A DNA stretch of 64,000 nucleotides from positions 868,001-932,000 of the forward strand of contig JAWQUS010000022.1 in assembly GCA_036365455.1 (NCBI GenBank). Reading direction: 5' to 3'. The position numbers and the translations under genes were made by a program. The notes below the pieces were generated by a model. The model saw only the letters and a program-made list of their open reading frames with translations. It was not told where the DNA came from and ran no database searches. Shown piece after piece: positions 10,083 through 19,871 of the stretch (position 1 is the stretch's first letter; each line of letters opens with the position of its first letter). Source of the DNA: Macrosoma leucophasiata. Lineage: Eukaryota > Arthropoda > Insecta > Lepidoptera > Hedylidae.

Positions 10083-10250
10083 CAAAGTTGTTGCGGATGC
10101 AAAAATTTCGACATCCGCGGATGTAGATGCGGATGCGGATTTTAAGAGGCTCAAATCCGCGAATGTGGATGCGGATTTCAGCGCATTCTAAAGATATTTT
10201 ATTAAAAAGCAAGAAATAAACGGAACTTGAAGTAGGTACCTAATATAATA
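10083..10250. mobile_element. Left part of the same hAT element in a duplicated segment
   Basis: It starts CAAAGTTGTTGCGGATGC right after ATCCAGAT (10075-10082), the identical insertion site as the copy at 10635. It retains CATCCGCGGATGTAGATGCG repeats that the other copy lacks. It is cut off by a SINE. Confidence 0.8.
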
Positions 10251-10264
10251 AAGCACCTATCTCT

Positions 10265-10490
10265 TGTTTCCAAATATAAAATAATAATAAAATACGCATA
10301 CACTCACAGCCCCGCAGTAGATATAAAACCTGTGTCGTGGGTGCCGTTATATACAAACAACACATACACAAACACCCAGACCCAAAACTAATATCTGTAG
10401 GCCATACAAATATTTGTCCCGGTGCGGGGATCGAACCCGCGAACCTTCGAATCAAACGGTGAACTCACCCCGCTGGACCAACCGGGTCGT
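10265..10490 (-). mobile_element. tRNA-derived SINE (family S2)
   Basis: On the minus strand the head is ACCCGGTTGGTCCAGCGGGG with B-box GGTTCGATCCC, followed by ACAAATATTTGTATGGCC and an (ATT)n-like tail. The second copy is at 38367. Confidence 0.8.
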
Positions 10491-10595
10491 CTATGAAACG
10501 AAAAAGCAACAGTAAAAGAGACAGACTCATAAATTCATAAGATTTGACTTGGGAGAATATGAGATAGAAAGGATAGAAAGGATTTGACATTATGT

Positions 10596-11581
10596 GTTAG
10601 GATCCCACTGCAGAATCATTTCGTTCATCCAGATCAAAGTTGTTGCGGATGCAAAAATTGACAAATATGAATGAACAATTTGAAGATAAATGTTATTTAA
10701 TGATTAAATTTAAAAATTAGGATTAGTTTAAAAATAATACATTATATTTAATAAACAGTAATATAAGCAGCCTTCTCTGAATCCAATCTATTTCATAGAG
10801 GATCGATAATAAAATATTATTTTACACAGTAATTTATTTACAATTTCACTATGCAAATCTCTACAATATAAAATCCGTCTTGTCCACACGTTCAGATGTC
10901 CAGATTTCTATGAACATTCTGCTGTAAGTCTCCTCAAATTTTAATATATTTCATAACGTTTTCTCCTTGAAGAACAAAAAAAAAGAGCAACAACCCTGTA
11001 ATCAAACGAAAAAATCGTTTTGAATACGACCTGCCCCAATTGTTTCACTGAAACATAAGGAGTAGTTCCTTTTTTTTACACATCAAGGGGGCAAAATTTG
11101 TTGTCTTTCTGTAAATGTTTAACTTCAACAAATTCTGATGTTTCCAATTCTGGTGCAAGCCCAAAATTAAAGGCCCAATTCTGCTAAATCTGGTCCTCCT
11201 ATTGATCAATCACTTCATGAAATAAGACGGAAATATTAAACTTTGTTTACATGTTTTACTATTTTTTACTTGTACAGTGGCAGATTTACTCCGCATTCGC
11301 AAAAAACTGCGCATGGATTGAAGCGAATGCGGATGCGGATGCAGATGTCTGAATTCATGCGAATAATCCGCAATTGCGGATGCGAACATTCGCAACAACA
11401 ACACCCCTGATCCAGATATGCTGCAAACCCTTATATTTATGCATATTTATAATCTAGAGAATATATATCCACTATAGGCAATCTACTATAATCAGTGGAT
11501 TCTCTAGAATATATATATGCAAAAAAATTAGGTTTGCAGCATATCTGGATGAACGAAATGATTCTGCGGTGGGATCCTAAC
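10596..11581. mobile_element. Foldback MITE (GTTAGGATCCCACTGC), interrupted by hAT element
   Basis: The left end GTTAGGATCCCACTGCAGAA pairs with the right end, GGGATCCTAAC reversed. Internal arms around 11420-11545 (ATCCAGATATGCTGCAAACC and its inverse) complete the foldback. A partial copy is at 47176-47276 and a left-end copy at 10045-10082. Confidence 0.8.
10635..11409. mobile_element. Non-autonomous hAT element with 8-bp target-site duplication
   Basis: ATCCAGAT is at 10627-10634 and 11410-11417. The ends are CAAAGTTGTTGCGGATGC and, reversed, CAGGGGTGTTGTTGTTGCG. Subterminal GCGGATGC repeats occur at both ends. There is no transposase ORF. It is inserted in a foldback MITE (10596-11581). 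Confidence 0.88.
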
Positions 11582-11644
11582 CTATTATACAGTGTCTCTT
11601 ATGAACATTTTTGAAGATTTCACTTCCACGTGTGAATTCATTTT

Positions 11645-11790
11645 TTTTTGAAGTGAAAACTTTTTTAGCATCTTTGTGATTTGAACGTCGATGAAACGAA
11701 AAAGCGACAGTAGAAAGAGACAAACACATAAAATCATAAGATTTGACGTCAGAGAAAATGAGATAGAAAGCATACAGTAAAAAGAGACAG
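11645..11790 (+). repeat. Family J repeat
   Basis: TTTTTGAAGTGAAAACTTTT to AAAATGAGATAGAAAGCATA; the AGTAAAAAGAGACAGACACA unit is partly duplicated at the end. Confidence 0.65.
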
Positions 11791-11805
11791 ACACATAAAT
11801 TAATT

Positions 11806-11903
11806 AAAGGAGATGTTGTGAAATTGGCTACGCTGCGTACACTTCCTCAAAAGATGTGTAAATTAAAGAGGAATCCGAAAAAAATACAAATAATTTATTC
11901 TAC
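11806..11903. mobile_element. Half copy of the AAAGGAGATGTTG MITE
   Basis: AAAGGAGATGTTGTG through GAATCCGAAAAAAATACAAA matches the inverted right half of 21830-22299. It stops where the LINE (11904) begins, suggesting the LINE is inserted in it. Confidence 0.65.
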
Positions 11904-13195
11904 AGTTACAACGCGAAATTGGGCGTTCGAGGTGATCATGAGCTGAAAGTGGGACGATTTGGATATGGGCGACGAAACACCAGGGGCCAGACTCTGGCTG
12001 ACTTCATGGAGAAAGAGAGCCTCTTCATGATGAACTCTTTCTTCAAGAAGCGGGAGTGCCGGAAGTGGACCTGGATCAGTCCTGATGGTGCGACTAAAAA
12101 TGAGATAGACTTCATTATGTCCACGAGGCGGCATATATTCAGTGATGTCTCTGTGATCAATTCGGTAAAAACCGGGAGTGATCACCGATTGGTAAGAGGC
12201 ACACTGAATATAAAGGTCAAGATCGAAAGATCCCGACTAATGAAGTCTACGCTCCGCCCAGCACCTGCCCAAATCCAAAACCCCGAGAGCTTTCAACTCG
12301 AGCTACAAAATCGCTTCGAATGCCTGAGTGAGTGCATAGATGTGGACGATTACAATAACAGGTTCGTGGAAACTGTCCGTACGGCGGGCTCTAAGTTTTT
12401 CAAGACCCGCCCTACGAATAAAACCAAAAAGATCTCCAGCCCAACTCTCAAGCTCATGGAGGAGAGGCGCGGTATGGTTCTGAAGTCCTCTGAAGATGCT
12501 TTAGTGTACAGGCGGCTCAACAGACAGATCTCGAAGTCATTGACTCGCGACCTTCGGCACTTTAATACTGATAGTATTAAAGCAGCCATAGAGCGGCACA
12601 AGGGCTCTAAAGTGTTCGCCAAAGATCTGTCCTTAGGGCAAAGCCGTCTCACTAAGCTGAAGACAGAGGACAACAGAATCGTATCGTCGAAACCTGAGCT
12701 TGCAGAAGAGATCGAACGGTTTTACGGACAGTTATACACGACAGCACTACCACCTGTTAACAGTCCGGCAGCAGATCCTAGAGCCGGACTGACCCGACAC
12801 TACACCGAAGATATCCCGGACGTCAGTCTAGACGAGATTAGCACGGCTCTCAAACAGCTCAAAAACAACAGGGCGCCGGGTGATGACGGAATCACTGCTG
12901 AACTCCTGAAAGCGGGCGGAAGGCCAGTATTAGAAGCTCTTCAGTTGATGTTCAATTCCGTCATATCCGAGGGAAAAACGCCACAGGCGTGGCACAGAAG
13001 TGTGGTGGTACTGTTCTTTAAGAAAGGCGACAACTCCCTTCTTAAAAATTATAGGCCCATCGCACTTCTAAGTCACGTCTACAAGCTGTTTTCGAGAGTA
13101 GTTACGAACCGTCTATCTCGCAGACTCGACGACTTCCAGCCTCCCGAACAAGCCGGGTTCCGTAAAGGTTTTAGCACCATATTATATATATTTGT
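11904..13195 (+). pseudogene. 5'- and 3'-truncated RTE-type LINE ORF (endonuclease to start of reverse transcriptase)
   Basis: About 426 codons are open from NAKLG (11905 onward) to a stop at 13197. The endonuclease end is visible (NEIDFIMSTRRHIFSDVSV, then TGSDHRLVRGTL), followed by a linker and the first RT blocks (KNNRAPGDDGITAELLKAGG, then NYRPIALLSHVYKLFSRVV and QAGFRKGFST). The open frame breaks off before the catalytic YADD region and joins, near 13176-13196, the 3' tail of another LINE copy. The N-terminal endonuclease is also missing. It is therefore a dead copy. The left edge abuts half of a MITE (11806-11903). Confidence 0.85.
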
Positions 13196-13520
13196 GTGAA
13201 TGATGGTATCGGTGTAAAAATGAAAAAAGGCATGCTCCGATGGTTCGGGCATATAGAAAGAATGTCGAATGAGCGAATGACTAAACAGATATACAGTGCG
13301 AATGTGCATGGTTGCAGAGGCCCAGGAAGACCAAGACTGACCTACCTTGACCAAATAGGCCGAGTTCTGTTTGATGGTGGGGTCAAAAGTCTTAAGAATC
13401 GGCGTGCATGAATGAAGAGAATAATGAAGGTAGATGAGGGACGGGAGGTGTGTCAGGACCAGGATACCTGGCGCTATACACTCTCTGCCTACCCCGTTAG
13501 GACCCTGGCGTAAAGATACA
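13196..13520 (+). mobile_element. RTE-like LINE 3' tail (C-terminal RT region)
   Basis: The translation VKMKKGMLRWFGHIERMSNE then GCRGPGRPRLTYLDQIGRVL is broken by a stop after NRRA and continues VDEGREVCQD to LSAYPV. It is near-identical to the copy at 17042-17762. The end at GGCGTAAAGATACATACA lies next to exon C4 of the BTB-psq gene. Either a separate insertion or an internally deleted continuation of the LINE at 11904-13195. Confidence 0.8.
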
Positions 13521-13530
13521 TACAATTCTT

Positions 13531-13609
13531 TTAAACAATTAAATTACTCACTTGTGTACTTCGGCCGCGCCGTCTCCTCGGCAGGATGCCTTTGCGCGCC
13601 ATGAAGAAA
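13531..13609 (-). CDS. BTB-psq gene exon C4 (module C terminal exon; end of psq domain)
   Basis: The acceptor TAATTTCAG precedes 13609. The exon completes the split Arg codon and reads FFMARKGILPRRRRGRSTQ, then VSNLIV and TAA at 13533-13531. FFMARKGILP followed by a basic RRRRGR tract is the expected continuation of IPISTIR in this psq subtype, and the basic tract may also act as a nuclear signal. The sequence CAA/GTGAGT at 13551 is a good donor, so the exon may end at 13552 (58 nt) and splice onward to an unseen exon; reading on gives a stop after seven codons. An RTE tail (13196-13520) lies directly downstream. Confidence 0.82.
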
Positions 13610-13738
13610 CTGAAATTAGAAGTATCAATCAATTATCATCATATCAGCCAGACGTTCACAGCTGGACAAAAATCTTTCCCAAATATGCCCACAAAACTGT
13701 TGAGAGAAATCAAAATCACAAATTTATTTATAATGAAC

Positions 13739-14577
13739 TAGCGGCCCGCCCCTGCTTCGCGCGGGTGCAATGTTACCTACCCTCTCCTATTCGTCTTAGC
13801 GTGATGATTAAAGATATAGCCTAAAGCCTTCCTCGAGATGTTTTATAGTTTAGGCAGCGTACGCAAAATAAGTAACTTTTCTGGTTGAAGTTTTACACCT
13901 TGTGTCTGAAAAACCCCAAGTATCTTACGGAACCCAATTTTTTCTAAAATAACATATAGCCTATGTTACCCGTTAATAATGCAGCTTTCGAATAGTGACA
14001 ATATCTTTTATAGTTTAGCCAGCGTACGCAAAATAAGTAACTATTCTGGTTGATTTTTTACACCTTGTGTCTGAAAACCCCAAATATCTTACGGAACCCT
14101 ATTTTTTCCAAAATAAAATATAACCTATGTTACCCGTGGATAACGCAGCTTTCGAATAGTGACAATATCTTTTATAGTTTAGCCAGCGTACGCAAAATAA
14201 GTAACTTTTAATGGTTGATTTTTTACACCTTGTGTCTGAAAAACCCAAATATCTTACGGAACCCTTTTTTTTCCAAAATAAAATATAGCCTATGTTACCC
14301 GTGGGTAATGAAGCTTTCGAATAGTGACGATATATTTTATACTTTAGGCAGCGTACGCAAAATAAGTAACTATTCTGGTTGATTTTTTACACCTTGTGTC
14401 TGAAAAACCCAAATATCTTACGGAACCCTATTTTTTCCAAAATAAAATATAACCTATGTTACCCGTGGATAATGTAGCTTTCGAATAGTGAAATAATTTT
14501 TTAAATCGGTCCAGTAGTTATTGAGCCTATTCAAAACAAACAAACACAATATTACCTCTTTATAATATTAGTTTAGA
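13739..14577 (-). mobile_element. Helitron-like element containing a 165-bp tandem array
   Basis: The left edge CTAGCGGCCCGCCCCTGCTT and right edge TTTATAATATTAGTTTAGAT are the inverse of typical ends. Four units of 164-165 bp (markers GCGTACGCAAAATAAGTAAC at 13857, 14022, 14186, 14351) fill most of it. Confidence 0.72.
13838..14494. repeat. Minisatellite, 4 x 164-165 bp
   Basis: Each unit has TTTTATAGTTTAGCCAGCGT, CACCTTGTGTCTGAAAAACC and TATGTTACCCGTGG. High identity between units. Confidence 0.88.
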
Positions 14578-14751
14578 TAATAATAATTAAAAAAAAAAAT
14601 CTCCACAATAAGGTCAACAGACAGTCGTATGCGATGTTATTGTGGAGATTAGAGGCTGAACTAAAGTTTAAAAAAAACCTGTTTTTTAGGTCTCCGAGTC
14701 CATTTATCATTTGGGATTTCAAGAATCACTTATGATACGTTACAAAAAGTA

Positions 14752-15075
14752 CTATTTTTTTTTTATGTCTGTTGTATGTGTAGTTGACAGACAAGCAGAC
14801 GGGCCACCTGATGGTAAGTGGTCACCGTCGCCTATGAACATTTGCAACACCAGGGGAGTTGGCAACGCGCTGCCAGCCCTGAAGGACTCTTTTGACGCCA
14901 TTTTTGAAGAACCCCATATTGTAGCACCGAGGGAACACCTCAGAGGGAAGTTCGTTCCACAATTTACACGTTCTGGGCAGAAACGAACTAGAAAACCGCA
15001 CCGTTGAGCACTTCCAGGTGTCCAGTCGGTGAGGGTGAAACTTCTCTCTACGGCGGGTAGTACGGTGTAGGAAAA
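14752..15075 (-). mobile_element. LINE 3'-end-like repeat
   Basis: On the plus strand it begins with a T-run and CAGACAAGCAGACGGGCCAC, then TGATGGTAAGTGGTCACCG. Its reverse complement therefore ends in poly-A, as a retroposed tail would. The layout (GGTAAGTGGTCACC near the poly-A) resembles widespread lepidopteran CR1/Jockey-like LINE 3' UTRs. The 98-codon open stretch across it has no known motif. Confidence 0.6.
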
Positions 15076-15937
15076 GAATTTTAAACTATGGTGAATAACA
15101 ATAGATACCTACACGTGTCATGTCAGTTAACAAATTATAAAAAAATATAATCGAGAAATATATATTTATGCATATCAATAGAATGTCTCATTTCCTCCCC
15201 ACCAAACAGATAACATAGAGTTAATAAAGAGAAAAGAAGACATGCTTTGTCATTCACTGGTAAGGCGATAATCCCATAATCCCACGCTTGGAATGCGGAT
15301 TGGCGATGGCAGTGGCAGTAGTTTTATCATCGGACGCTTCGACCCATTTCACGTTCAGTTTATTCAGTTTATTCATTTATTTCATATATTTGGGCTCCTG
15401 GAGAGCACTTTTACATGGTCATTTTTTTAAACCACTTTAATAACCACTAATAATAATCAAAAACACGTAATAAATTAAATAGAAACTAAACAATTTTGTA
15501 TAATATGGAAAGCATCAATTATTTACAAATTCATCCTATTCCCCATTTCAAAAGAAACTGAGAAAGAATGAATTTGGTCGTCAAAGTCTGAGTCAAGTGA
15601 GTCAAGTCTGACGACAAAGGAGGATCCTTTGACCAGACGAGGGGATACCGCCTCCGGACCCCGGCCCCACGATTGACGTTGAAAAGTTGTATATACAGTG
15701 CAACTCGTATGAAAACTTCGTAAGTGCGATTCAGGACGGTCGTGCGACATCTTGCGTACTAGACAAGTGCTTGTGTTTCCTCAGAGTTCTACTAGGTGGC
15801 ACCTTATGTAATGCCTGTTTTATTTTTACTTTGTAATAGTTATTCATTCTAGGGCATTATTGATTTTTAATGATTTTTCGCACAAATCGTAAAAAGTGTC
15901 ACTTGTGGTCAAGGACACTTTTACTCGTTATCGGTGT
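15076..15937. other. Intronic sequence between C3 and C4, nothing firm
   Basis: AT-rich, with one GC-rich patch (15600-15740) that gives no psq or splice-supported exon. Confidence 0.4.
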
Positions 15938-16020
15938 GGACTTATGTAGGCGGCCTGTCTCGAGACGGCACTAGTCTACTTCACCGGGCAATCGGCGAGC
16001 ACAGAGAGCGTTCTCAGTCT
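15938..16020 (-). repeat. Interspersed repeat (TTGCCCGGTGAAGTAGACTAG)
   Basis: GTCTACTTCACCGGGCAATC and GAGACGGCACTAG; inverse copies are at 38976-39058 and 55733-55790. Confidence 0.6.
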
Positions 16021-16224
16021 AAATAAATTTAGCGCAACTGCCTAAGGGACCCTGCGGATCCGGACCTCGGCTTCGGGCGTTGCGGATGGACACATAAGAC
16101 ATATGCGATTAGGGGCGGTGCAACTTTCGCTCTAGTCATCAGTTGGTGATAATCGGAAACGATCACGCAAGTCGTGCTAGGTTCAATTTGAAATAAAACA
16201 TTTGAATTGGAATTTCCCACTCAC

Positions 16225-16373
16225 CGTATTGTAGATATGGGTATGTTGAACTGTTCGGATACGGTCTGGAAGGTGAGGCCTCGACTAACGCAGTCGGCAG
16301 CCTGCCGCAACACTACCTCGCTGCGTCTGATGCGCTTGTTTATGTTGTACTCGTTGGGTTGTGGGGGACATAC
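16225..16373 (-). CDS. BTB-psq gene exon C3 (module C; first half of psq domain)
   Basis: The acceptor is GATTCCAG before 16373 and the donor is ATACG/GTGAGTGG after 16225; 149 nt, phase 0 in, two bases out. It reads VCPPQPNEYNINKRIRRSEV, then VLRQAADCVSRGLTFQTVSE and QFNIPISTI. The segment from RRSEVVLRQAADCVSRG to IPISTIR matches the psq helix-turn-helix pattern (helix 1, turn, then I/VP-STI/L-). The intron falls at the Arg following ISTI, a different position from module A. The matching half lies in C4. Confidence 0.85.
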
Positions 16374-16397
16374 CTGGAATCGCAGATTGTTGCATTT

Positions 16398-16689
16398 GTT
16401 TTTTTATTTTATGTAATGGAAGTGGCAAACAAGCATGCAGTTCACATTGTAGTTAAGTGATGACTGCAGCCTATAGACACTTACACAAAGACCAAGGTCA
16501 AAATGCAGATGCGTTACCACTCCTGAGGCTTAGGGTGTTATGCCTCTGTGCCGGAAATTACAAGGCCATACATTACCACCTGACCGGAACACGATAGTGC
16601 CGAACACTACCATTTAGCGGCAAGTATATTAGGTAATGCGGTGGTGCTTCGCCCGCGAGCTCCGTCACTGGAGCTCAACCACCAGTAAT
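16398..16689 (-). mobile_element. Family A retroposon, full length
   Basis: T-run/ATGTAATGGAAGTGGCAAAC to GAGCTCAACCACCAGTAA. It lies about 25 bp upstream (gene strand) of exon C3. Confidence 0.86.
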
Positions 16690-16737
16690 ATTATGTCATC
16701 GTTGCCAACGCGCTGCGAGTTTGAAAGACTGTAAGGA

Positions 16738-16940
16738 ATTTGCCAAACCAGCATGCAGTTCACGATGTGTACATTGATGTTAAGTGATGACTGCAGCCTA
16801 TAGACATCTGAATAAAAACAGAGGTACAGTAAAAGTAAAATACAGATGCGTTGCCACCCCTGAGATCTTAGTTGTTATTTCTCTGTGACAGTTATTACGG
16901 GGCCATACATTACCATTTAATCGGAACACGAACGTGATAG
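16738..16940 (-). mobile_element. Family A retroposon, subfamily A2, cut by a MITE
   Basis: GACAGTTATTACGGGGCCAT marks subfamily A2. It is truncated where the MITE at 16943 begins. Confidence 0.72.
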
Positions 16941-16942
16941 TG

Positions 16943-17875
16943 AGGCTGCTCGCCCACGTCAGACAGTCGGTGGCCGATTTTTTGCCGATTTTATGTAGTA
17001 GAAAAATAGAACGTACTGATAGCAATAGTGCATCGCACACGAACAGAGATGAGCAGAGAACAAATGCAAGGGTAGTAGTAGATGATGCAGTGTTAGAACA
17101 GGTTGATGAAATTGTATATCTTGGATGTGCTTTTAGCAAGGATGGTAGGTACACCACTGACATAGAAAGAAGAGTGCTTGCTGGGAATTGCGTGAATGGA
17201 GCGTTGGGTAAGCTGCTAGAATCTAAACATCTCTGCCAGCGGGCTCGATTAGCCGTACATAATGCTGTACTTACTCCAACGCTTTTATATGGAAGCGAGA
17301 GCTGGGTATGCAGGAAAGAGCATGAAAGTAAGTTGAACGCGGTCGAGATGAGATCTTTGCGCAAGATCTGCGGTGTATCACTCACCGATCGCGTTCGTAA
17401 TGAAGATGTAAGAAAGAGACTTTGTGTGAATGATAGTATCGGTGTAAAAATGAAAAAAGGCATGCTCCGATGGTTCGGGCATATAGAAAGAATGTCGAAT
17501 GAGCGAATGACTAAATAGATATACAATGCGAATGTGGATGGTTGCAGAGGCCCAGGAAGACCAAGGCTGACCTACCATGACCAAATAGGTCGAGTTCTGT
17601 CTGATGGTGGGGTCAAAAGTCTTAGGAATCGGCGTGCATGTATGAAGAGAGTAATGAAGGTAGACGAGGCACGTGAGGTTTGTCAGAACCGGGATGTCTG
17701 GCGCTCTACTTTCTCTGCCTACCCCGTTAGGGACCTGGCGTGAAGATACATACATACATACATGCATCGCACACGTCCTACAAAAAATCGGTGCGTTTCA
17801 CTATGACTATCAGTACGATCTATTTTTCTCCTACAAAAAATCGGTCACCGATTGTCTGACGTGGGCGAGTAGCCT
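16943..17875. mobile_element. Foldback MITE (AGGCTGCTCGCCCACGTCAG) with nested RTE
   Basis: The left arm (16943-17028) AGGCTGCTCGCCCACGTCAG, then GGCCGATTTTTTG, and the right arm (17776-17875), its inverse. Removing the RTE insertion and one TSD leaves an element of about 200 bp. Confidence 0.82.
17042..17762 (+). mobile_element. 5'-truncated RTE-like LINE with 13-bp target-site duplication
   Basis: The direct repeat TGCATCGCACACG flanks the insert at 17029-17041 and 17763-17775. The translation includes YGSESWVCRKEHESKLNAVE, LRKICGVSLTDRVRNEDVRK and MLRWFGHIERM. It has an in-frame stop after NERMTK and ends at LSAYPVRDLA-like coding with a (TACA)n tail. It is inserted in the loop of a foldback MITE (16943-17875). 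Confidence 0.88.
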
Positions 17876-17925
17876 TATTATGGGTCCATACATAACAGTT
17901 AGTCGTAGGTATTGGCTTATCTTAC

Positions 17926-18045
17926 CGGCTGCCTCTCCCCGACGTGTATCACGTTGACAGAAGGCACGTAGCCGGGCCCGATCGTCATTATCGTTGGCCG
18001 TACCTCCACGAACGGCGCTTGCGCAGGTGTCTGCACTGTTGATGC
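17926..18045 (-). CDS. BTB-psq gene exon C2 (module C; linker)
   Basis: The acceptor is CTGTTCGCAG before 18045 and the donor is CAGCCG/GTAAGATA after 17926; exactly 40 codons, phase 0 at both ends. It begins ASTVQTPAQAPFVEVRPTIM and ends NVIHVGERQP. There is no start codon at its head. The exon is GC-rich and open only in this frame with both splice sites matching. It is a Pro/Val-rich linker with no recognised domain. A MITE carrying an RTE insertion (16943-17875) begins about 50 bp downstream. Because E5 also ends in phase 0, an E5-C2 splice would be in frame too. Confidence 0.75.
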
Positions 18046-18478
18046 CTGCGAACAGTTATTCGTTCTATGATGCTAATTAATGAATCTTATGAACTCTTGC
18101 TACTGCAATCAGTCAACCGAACAATAGCGGTCGAATCATTTGTGAAAAACCTGCAAAAATGGAACAAAGTAGGGTATTTTTTTAAATAATGTCTGTCTGG
18201 TACGTTATAACTTCGAAACTACTCAACGGATTTGAACGGTTTTCACAGACGGATTACATAAAATTATTTTTCGTTGTCAAAACTTTGTTTCGTCAAAATC
18301 ATGTAAAGTTATGGTCAATTGAAAATTTTTGAAATTTTGAAAATCTTTTTAAAAGGTTACATTAGATTGTGGTTTACATAAACGTATTTAATTTAGACTA
18401 GCTGTGCCGGCGACTTTATCCGCGTAGAATTTAACAAAATTATTGTTCATTATGTACGAAGCTTACACACACAGCTAG

Positions 18479-18661
18479 TCCCTACTACTATTATAAATGC
18501 GAAAGTAACTCTGTCTGTCTGTCTGTTACCTTTTCACGTCCAAACGATTGAACCGATTTTAATGAAATTTGGTACAGAGATAGAGCTGACTTTGAGAAAG
18601 AAGGCTACTAAGTTATTTATAAAACGACATCCACGCGGGCGAAGCCGCGGGCAACAGCTAG
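18479..18661 (+). mobile_element. Lep1/Helitron-like element
   Basis: Begins TCCCTACTACTATTATAAAT and ends GAAGCCGCGGGCAACAGCTAG (5' TC, 3' CTAG). The inside GATTGAACCGATTTTAATGA block is typical of these repeats. The tail of another copy (18396-18478) abuts it. Confidence 0.7.
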
Positions 18662-18695
18662 TTTTATATAAACAGGAACACATTACAGTACTCAC

Positions 18696-18853
18696 AGCGC
18701 TAACTTGGTGTATAATGAAGGCGGGCGGTTCGTCCCGCGTGTCGTAATTGTGGTCCGTCCGCACCCGGTCGTCCGCGTCCGGCGTCACCTCCGCATCCGC
18801 CTCCGCGTCCGACGGACTGTCGTACTGACACTGCACGTTGGCTATCGCGAATT
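18696..18853 (-). CDS. BTB-psq gene exon C1 (module C; acidic linker)
   Basis: The acceptor is TTTGTCCGCAG before 18853 and the donor is AGCGCT/GTGAGTAC after 18696; 158 nt, phase 1 in, phase 0 out. With the G from E4 it reads EFAIANVQCQYDSPSDAEAD, then AEVTPDADDRVRTDHNYD and PPAFIIHQVSA. It is strongly GC-rich and codon-like against an AT-rich background, and very acidic. No domain is recognised. A Helitron-like repeat end lies just downstream (18479-18661). Membership in the BTB-psq gene is inferred from strand, phase and the psq exons that follow. Confidence 0.78.
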
Positions 18854-18972
18854 CTGCGGACAAAGTTAATTGAAGCTTAAAGATAGTTGGGCTATTCCGT
18901 ACTAATATTGACTTTTTATACAATGTCAAACGATATGCGCTTTTATAAGTCGCTTAATTTAATCTTAACAAA

Positions 18973-19275
18973 CATAGAGCAACACGGGCCACCGGCCGCG
19001 GCGGACCGAAGGGGTGGAGCCATATGCAGGCTTTCCCCTCTGTCAAAGTACAAGCACAAGTGTTCCTATGCCTGTCACCGAGATGTTTAAATGTGTGCGT
19101 GAAATTGTTTATGTATTTTGTTAAAGTCAAGGTGTGAGTTTCGTAGTAATAGACGATTTTTGTCGTGTGTGTGTCACATGCATTTCCCCCCGCAAAAATG
19201 ACAGACTGTTTTGCATCGGTAATAAACGCTTTGGCCACTCCCCTCTAGTCGGCCGGTGGCCCGTGTTGCTCTATG
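18973..19275. mobile_element. MITE family G (CATAGAGCAACACGGGCCAC), complete
   Basis: CATAGAGCAACACGGGCCAC, then CGGCCG, is inverted at the right end (GGTGGCCCGTGTTGCTCTATG). About 300 bp. It lies just upstream (gene strand) of exon C1. Copies are at 45180-45455 and 48837-49106. Confidence 0.82.
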
Positions 19276-19318
19276 GTTGCTAAGGACTACCTAGCTCTTA
19301 CTGACTGAATAACTGACG

Positions 19319-19778
19319 GTGTTAGCCCATGTACCAGGTGGCGAGCCTGTTGCCATTTCCAAGTATATCAACAAACACCGAGGTACTGGGAGACTGCCAG
19401 AAAATGGAAGACTTCCAATAGACCCAGACATACCGTGGACACTCCGCCAAAATTCTATACAAACGCTTAATTGGGTCTCTATAACACAGACATCAATCAG
19501 TGACGTGTACTTACACGTGCACCTGTGTGCGTAGCACGTAGAGAATACCAAACGTCGCCCATAAGAGGGGAGGAGGTTGGAGGTTGGGCGACGCTTGGTA
19601 TTTCCCCAATCGGGCGGGACGTCGAAGTGTCCATTCTATATTATTACATATTCTCTGATAGAGATAAAGGATTTTACACCCTTATCCTGTATCCCTGATA
19701 GCCCTCGACTCGGTAATCGAACCCAGGACCCCAGCGAAGTAGTAGAGTGGATTTGCTACCGCTAGGCTATTGAGGCAT
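19319..19778 (-). mobile_element. tRNA-derived SINE S1 interrupted by family R repeat
   Basis: Body part GTGTTAGCCCATGTACCAGG to CCAATAGACCC, then the family R insert (19433-19659), then GATAAAGGATTTTACACCC and the inverted B-box/A-box head to GCTATTGAGGCA. Confidence 0.78.
19433..19659 (-). repeat. Interspersed repeat family R, inserted inside a tRNA SINE
   Basis: The inverse of copy 1; begins CCGTGGACACTCCGCC and ends TTACATATTCTCTGA. It interrupts the SINE at 19319-19778. Confidence 0.78.
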
Positions 19779-19871
19779 TAAGAATGTATTAGATTTAAGC
19801 CTAAATTCAAAAGAGCTGCACTGTTTCTTTAGTGGCAGAGTTCTTCTCATTGTTAAATACACACGTACAAA

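Noticed and set aside
11936..12673. Minus-strand ORFs across the LINE
   Set aside because: Antisense shadows of the RTE-type LINE frame at 11904-13195.
15523..15750. 75-codon minus-strand ORF considered as the second half of module C's psq domain
   Set aside because: No frame gives the expected FYMA/FFMARKGIL continuation and there is no acceptor; the matching half was found at 13552-13609.
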